Of a DNA stretch of 64,000 nucleotides, positions 60,044 through 64,000 are shown in pieces. A model generated the notes under the pieces. The model had not been told where the DNA came from. It did no database searches and was given only the letters and a program-made list of their open reading frames with translations. Within the stretch, counting starts at the first letter, position 1. Each line of letters starts with the position of its first letter. Origin of the DNA: Rheum nobile. Lineage: Eukaryota; Streptophyta; Magnoliopsida; Caryophyllales; Polygonaceae. The stretch spans positions 248,001 to 312,000 of the forward strand of contig WOAB01000858.1 in the NCBI GenBank assembly GCA_027886185.1. The letters run 5' to 3'. The position numbers and the translations under genes were made by a program.

Positions 60044-61421
60044 ATGTCCAGTCAAACAAGTTTGAGCTCGGAATCTTCACGAATAAACCACATCTCCGAA
60101 AGAAGGGAGAGGAAACATGGTGGGCCAAGTGCATGGAAAGCCACATAAAAACCAATGACTACCAATACTGGAGGATAGTCAAGAATGGAGATGGCTATGT
60201 CGATCTCAATCAAAAGGAAGAAGATTGGAAACCTGAGCATTATGTCATCATGGAAAAGAACGCCAAGGCTAGACAGTTCATTCTCAATGGACTGGATAGA
60301 GAAGATATGTACAAAGTTATAGGAATCAAGACGGCGAAAGAGATGTGGCAAGAACTCAAGGATATGCATGAAGGAAGTGAGGAACTAAAGCAAAGCAAGA
60401 AGTTTGCTTTAGAAGGAGAATACGAGACATTCAAAATGATGAAAACTAAAACCATCTCTGAGTATTACTCTCGTTTCAACAGGCTTATTGGAAAGTTAAC
60501 AGCTGCTGAGGTCATCCTTAATGAAGTCTCCAAATCACTGGTGGTCATCAATGGACTTAACTCTAAGTTCACCTTCATCATAGGAATCATGAAGAACACC
60601 CAAGGTATCCAATCTCTTTCCTTGACTCAAATCATAGGGAAACTGGAGGTTGAAGAAGGAGAACACACCAAAATCAATGCTGATAAGAAACTGGAGAAAA
60701 GAATTGTCCTCAAAATCTCAAAAGCCTTCTCAAGGCTTGAAATGGAACAGGAGAACTCAGACTTAGAAGATGAGAATGATGAACTTACAGCTCTTTTCAT
60801 AAAGAACATTAAAAAATTCTTTGTGAAGGGAAAATTTCTTGATATGAGTGCAAAGAAAAGGGACACTACGCTAAGAACTGTCCCAACAAAGAAGACTCCA
60901 AAGAAGATGAAAGACCTCAAAGAAAAAAGGCTCTTGTGGCCTCATATGGAGAAGAATCAGATGAAGAACTAGATCTGAGTGGATTCTCTGGAGGAAGATG
61001 CCTCATGGCAAAAGGAGATCTAAGTGACTCAGAAGACTTTGAGGTAACTTCTGATGACTTCTTAAAAACTCTAGTTGATTGTGACAAGAAACAACTTCTA
61101 AAGATCATAAAAAATCTAGGGAAGAAAACGAGTGCTCTTCAACAAAAACTTGATGATTGTAAAGATGAGGTTGCTTGTTTAACTGCTGAGAACTCTGTAT
61201 GGAGTAAGAAACTTGAAGAAACCGAGAAATATCTCGTTGAAACTAACTCCAAACTTATGGAAACTAGTAACATGCATGCTAGTTCCCTTAAAATTTGTCA
61301 ATCTTGTAGTGAGTCTAAGATAGAATCTGTTAAAGTTCCTATGTATGATAACCTATCTGGAAATGTTTTGCTTCAATCTATAATTGATAGGTTAGATGAT
61401 CTCACTGATTCTATAAAATAA
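60044..61421 (+). pseudogene. Sirevirus-like Copia gag
   Basis: The ATG at 60044 (MSSQTSLSS) is out of frame with the core that begins near 60090 (ETWWAKCMESHI). The core has EMWQELKDMHEG, then YYSRFNRLIGKL and VVINGLNSKF. A second shift near 60830 leads to the zinc knuckle frame, YECKEKGHYAKNCP, whose first Cys codon is TGA. The acidic tail (VASYGEESDEE) and a coiled coil continue to TAA at 61421. The order matches Sirevirus gag, which has a long C-terminal extension. No pol follows. Confidence 0.8.
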
Positions 61422-61468
61422 AAAACAGTTAATCAAACTGTCTTTGTGAAACAACGCCATGGAGTTGG

Positions 61469-62605
61469 TGTAGGATCGTGATTGTTAGATAAAAGCTTAA
61501 GGAACTCAGAATAACGATTCTCAATTCCTTTCACAGCGGAAGATAAACAATCAAACAAATGACAAGTTTCTTATAGTGGAAACCTTTGATTGCCAACTAG
61601 CAATCCAGGATAAAAACCACTACCTTTCTTTCGAAAGGATTTCAAAGTCTATTTCTTGATTTCTTATCTCTTTTGGTTACAGCTTATCCTAGGAACGAAC
61701 ACACAGTTCCTTTGCCTTACACACAGTTAGACAATCCTAGATAACTTAACACAATCAATAATCAATCCAAGAAACAGACTTTCGCACCTAGAAACTATCA
61801 CTTACAGTCACAGGAACTTAGCACTCAGCTCTTCTTCCTTGACTGGTTCCTCTTGATCTCGGTTTACTTTGATGATCTTTGTTTTGAGGTTCACACTAGA
61901 TATTTGCTAATGAGTGTGAGTTCTTGTTTTAGTGCATGAAGATAACCCTTGGGTTAGTCTTCCTTTTATAGAGGATTCTTCGCAGCTCGATCCTCTCTTG
62001 GTTCCCACGGATTGAGCTTGTCCTAGGATTAGCGGTTCTCCTTGATCCACGTTGTTCTTGGCATGTGCAAACAACCTAGGCAGCTCAGAATCTCTCTTGG
62101 TTGGTCAACTACCTCAGACGAGCCTTGTGGTGTCGTTGTCAAAACGCTTTCGTCCGAGGTTGAGTAAGCTGGCCGCTTGGGAACCGTCTGTTGGACAGCG
62201 ACGTCTTCATGTGCTGTCGCTTTCATCGTCTCTGTCCGAGGTAGAGGTTCTCTAGGCATCTTGTTCTTTAGCTCTTGGACCTTGGCAGACTTTTGGAAGC
62301 TTCGGACAAGTCGTTTTCGACACCTTTTGTCCGAGGTTATGTGTCCCCAGATTTCTCGGGAATCGCAATGTCGCAAGCTCCATTTCTGGGCATACCTGGG
62401 TTCCTCTGGATTCCTTCAGCTGTCTTGTTCCTTTGGTTCCCTTGTTCTGTTTGGCTTTCCTGCCTTAGGTAATTTCATGTGGTTCCTTAAAACACATCTT
62501 TGAGATAAAACATTAGTATCATAATATTTGTCATCTTCAAAAGTAGAGAAACTGAGGAACAGAACTCTCAGGGGAACCTAAGTTCCAGAGTTCCGTTTCC
62601 TAACA
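61469..62605 (-). repeat. Sirevirus-like Copia LTR, minus orientation (3' LTR of a second copy)
   Basis: The minus strand starts TGTTAGGAAACGG at 62605 and ends CACGATCCTACA at 61469. It is preceded on the minus strand by the polypurine tract AAAAAGGGGGAAAT (62606 on). CTATAAAAGG lies near 61970. Several 40-60-bp hairpins built from CGGACAAG...TTTTGTCCG lie at 62110-62340. Confidence 0.85.
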
Positions 62606-63208
62606 ATTTCCCCCTTTTTGATGATGACAAATACAAGGAACCTGACAACATAATAGGACTTTGAATCTTATGAGATCATATTGAGATAACGAGATTTACA
62701 ACATTATAGATTAGTGATAGAACATTCAATGGTTGCGAATTCCCCCTAAGCAAGTGAACAAGTTTATTTCAAATTCCCTCTTAGAAATAGAACTAGTTCA
62801 GAGTTTCTATTAATTCAGTAGTCTCCAAAGTTCAAGGTTCCTATCCTTTTCTTCCCCCTTTTGACATCATCGAAAAGATTAAGTACAAGTTAAGAACATG
62901 ATATCCAAGTGAATATGCAATTGCATCAAGCCTAAAAAAAAGTCATAATGAGAACGTTAAGGCAAAGACAAATTGATCATTGGAACGATTCCAAATATAG
63001 TCATTAAAGCTTCATTGATCATTGTTCAAAACACTTATACCACAACATAACAACTGACAACCGACAACACAAACAACAAATAGCAAGGAAGACAACAAAA
63101 GCAATCTTAAGAAAGACAACAAAAGGGATAGAAGAGGGGAGTAGGATCCTAAGGAAAACTACTAGCTCGCTGTGGCGTTGTAGCACTGAGAACCTAGAAC
63201 AAGCGTTC
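62606..63208 (-). other. 3' untranslated region and polypurine tract of the second Sirevirus copy
   Basis: Non-coding DNA between the additional ORF and the 3' LTR; it ends with a purine-rich tract beside the LTR. Confidence 0.6.
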
Positions 63209-64000
63209 CTATGGCGTAGTAGCGGCCTCCTCTTCTGCATCCTTGTCGTCGGTTCCTACATTTTGGCCCGCGGCCTGATGAGCACTGATTGCACCTTGCC
63301 AATCCTTCTGCAGAACTTTCACCAGACTCTCGACAGCAGAACTGATACGCCCCAACTCTCTTACTTGATCATGGATGGCGACCGTGTTGGCAGTCGAGCC
63401 TTCCAAGATGGCTTTTTCAATACGATCCAACGCAAGGAGGATCGCAGAGGAGTCTGAAGAGGGGGGTTGCTGAGGGTGGGAACTAGAACGGCCCTGGGAA
63501 CTCGCCTTTTCCTTAGGCGGGATTTCTTCTGTTTCAGCAGGGTTGGGTTGTTGTTCCTTAGATTTCAGCTTCCGAACTGTGTGCATGGTAAGACATTTGC
63601 TATAGGCAGTCTCGGGTGAGTCTTCTGGGTACTGATTGAGGTTGGAGAGTAGCTTCTTGATGATGTGAGGGAAGGGTAAAGCATGTGAGTCATGGGATGC
63701 ACAAAATTGCATGTGAGCCAGCACAATACGGGGAAGATCCAATTGATGAGGACTTCGTTCCTATGCTCTTGCCTGGGAACCAAGTTGCGAGTGATCCAGA
63801 AATGCAGTAGCCGGTTTGCGATGGAGAGATCCTTCGTCTCCAAAGATGAGGGGGTTCCTCTTCCACCTTTTCCTTATCCTTTGGTGGTTTCTCAAGCTTC
63901 TCTTCTGGTTTCTCTGCAGGTTTCGCCACGGGGTTTTCTTTGGGGAGGGATTTTGGAGAAGTGGAGGCAGAAACAGGCTTGGAGGAGGCTTTAGCCTTCT
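63209..64000 (-). pseudogene. Additional ORF of the Sirevirus-like element, continues off the window
   Basis: Pieces in shifted frames read: a Lys/Pro/Glu-rich segment (63994-63840), LSIANRLLHFWITRNLVPRQ (about 63830), DLPRIVLAHMQFCASHDSHA, PFPHIIKKLLSNLNQYPED, then a Gln/Ser-rich linker and a coiled coil (LALDRIEKAILEGS...VRELGRISSAVESLVKVLQ) ending at 63209. Its place between pol and the 3' LTR suits the extra or envelope-like ORF of Sireviruses. The helical block also resembles the plant transposon-protein domain of other retroelements. At least two frameshifts make this copy defective. Confidence 0.5.

Overview
This is nuclear DNA of a flowering plant, most likely a eudicot. The evidence is a six-exon aluminium-activated malate transporter (ALMT) gene with plant introns, FAR1-type and Ulp1-type plant transposon genes, a plant mobile domain gene, and Copia and Ty3/gypsy LTR retrotransposons with plant-type primer-binding sites. 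I cannot name the species. Only one locus looks like an intact host gene, ALMT at 30718-33452. Almost everything else is transposable element, much of it nested.

Layout. 1-4640: a unit with a small GRF-type zinc-finger gene (+) facing a broken plant mobile domain (MAIN-like) gene (-). Arrays of one quasi-palindromic word lie upstream of both genes, and two related hairpins lie between their 3' ends. 4923-5313: RNase H-like relic. 5789-25247: a complete Mutator-like element (MULE) with a 9-bp target duplication. It carries a FAR1/MULE transposase gene (+) and a roughly 19-exon Ulp1-type cysteine protease gene (-), placed tail to tail. Its introns and intergenic DNA are packed with CATATGCACACA motifs. 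A Ty3 element of 7.65 kb (10569-18216, minus orientation, 5-bp duplication TTTTC) sits inside an intron of the protease gene. 25257-28902: AT-rich DNA with one CACTA-type MITE. 28903-30632: a 1.7-kb foldback that ends 85 bp before the ALMT start codon.

33644-43039: a Copia element whose gag is interrupted by a non-autonomous LTR element in the form LTR-internal-LTR-internal-LTR. 43040-45433: Ty3 LTRs and leaders in inverted arrangement plus a pol end, fused to an Athila-type gag-protease and LTR (45434-49247). 49248-55930: the minus-strand gag of an older retroelement, split by a hAT-like MITE and by two solo LTRs of one family, each with a clear 5-bp target duplication. 56.5-57.2 kb: tandem short inverted-repeat units. 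58453-58956: DUF4283-like (LINE ORF1-type) relic cut by a Sirevirus-like Copia LTR. 58957-64000: that element's LTR and gag, then a second copy of the family in the opposite orientation with an additional ORF running off the window.

The coding remnants share two traits. Nearly all premature stops can be explained by C-to-T (or G-to-A) changes, as expected for silenced, methylated DNA. Several unrelated elements also carry a private, repeated, quasi-palindromic word close to their promoter. The best candidates for something new are the MULE (element-wide motif array plus a tandem micro-exon array in the protease gene) and the promoter-proximal palindromes shared as a design, but not as a sequence, by unrelated elements.
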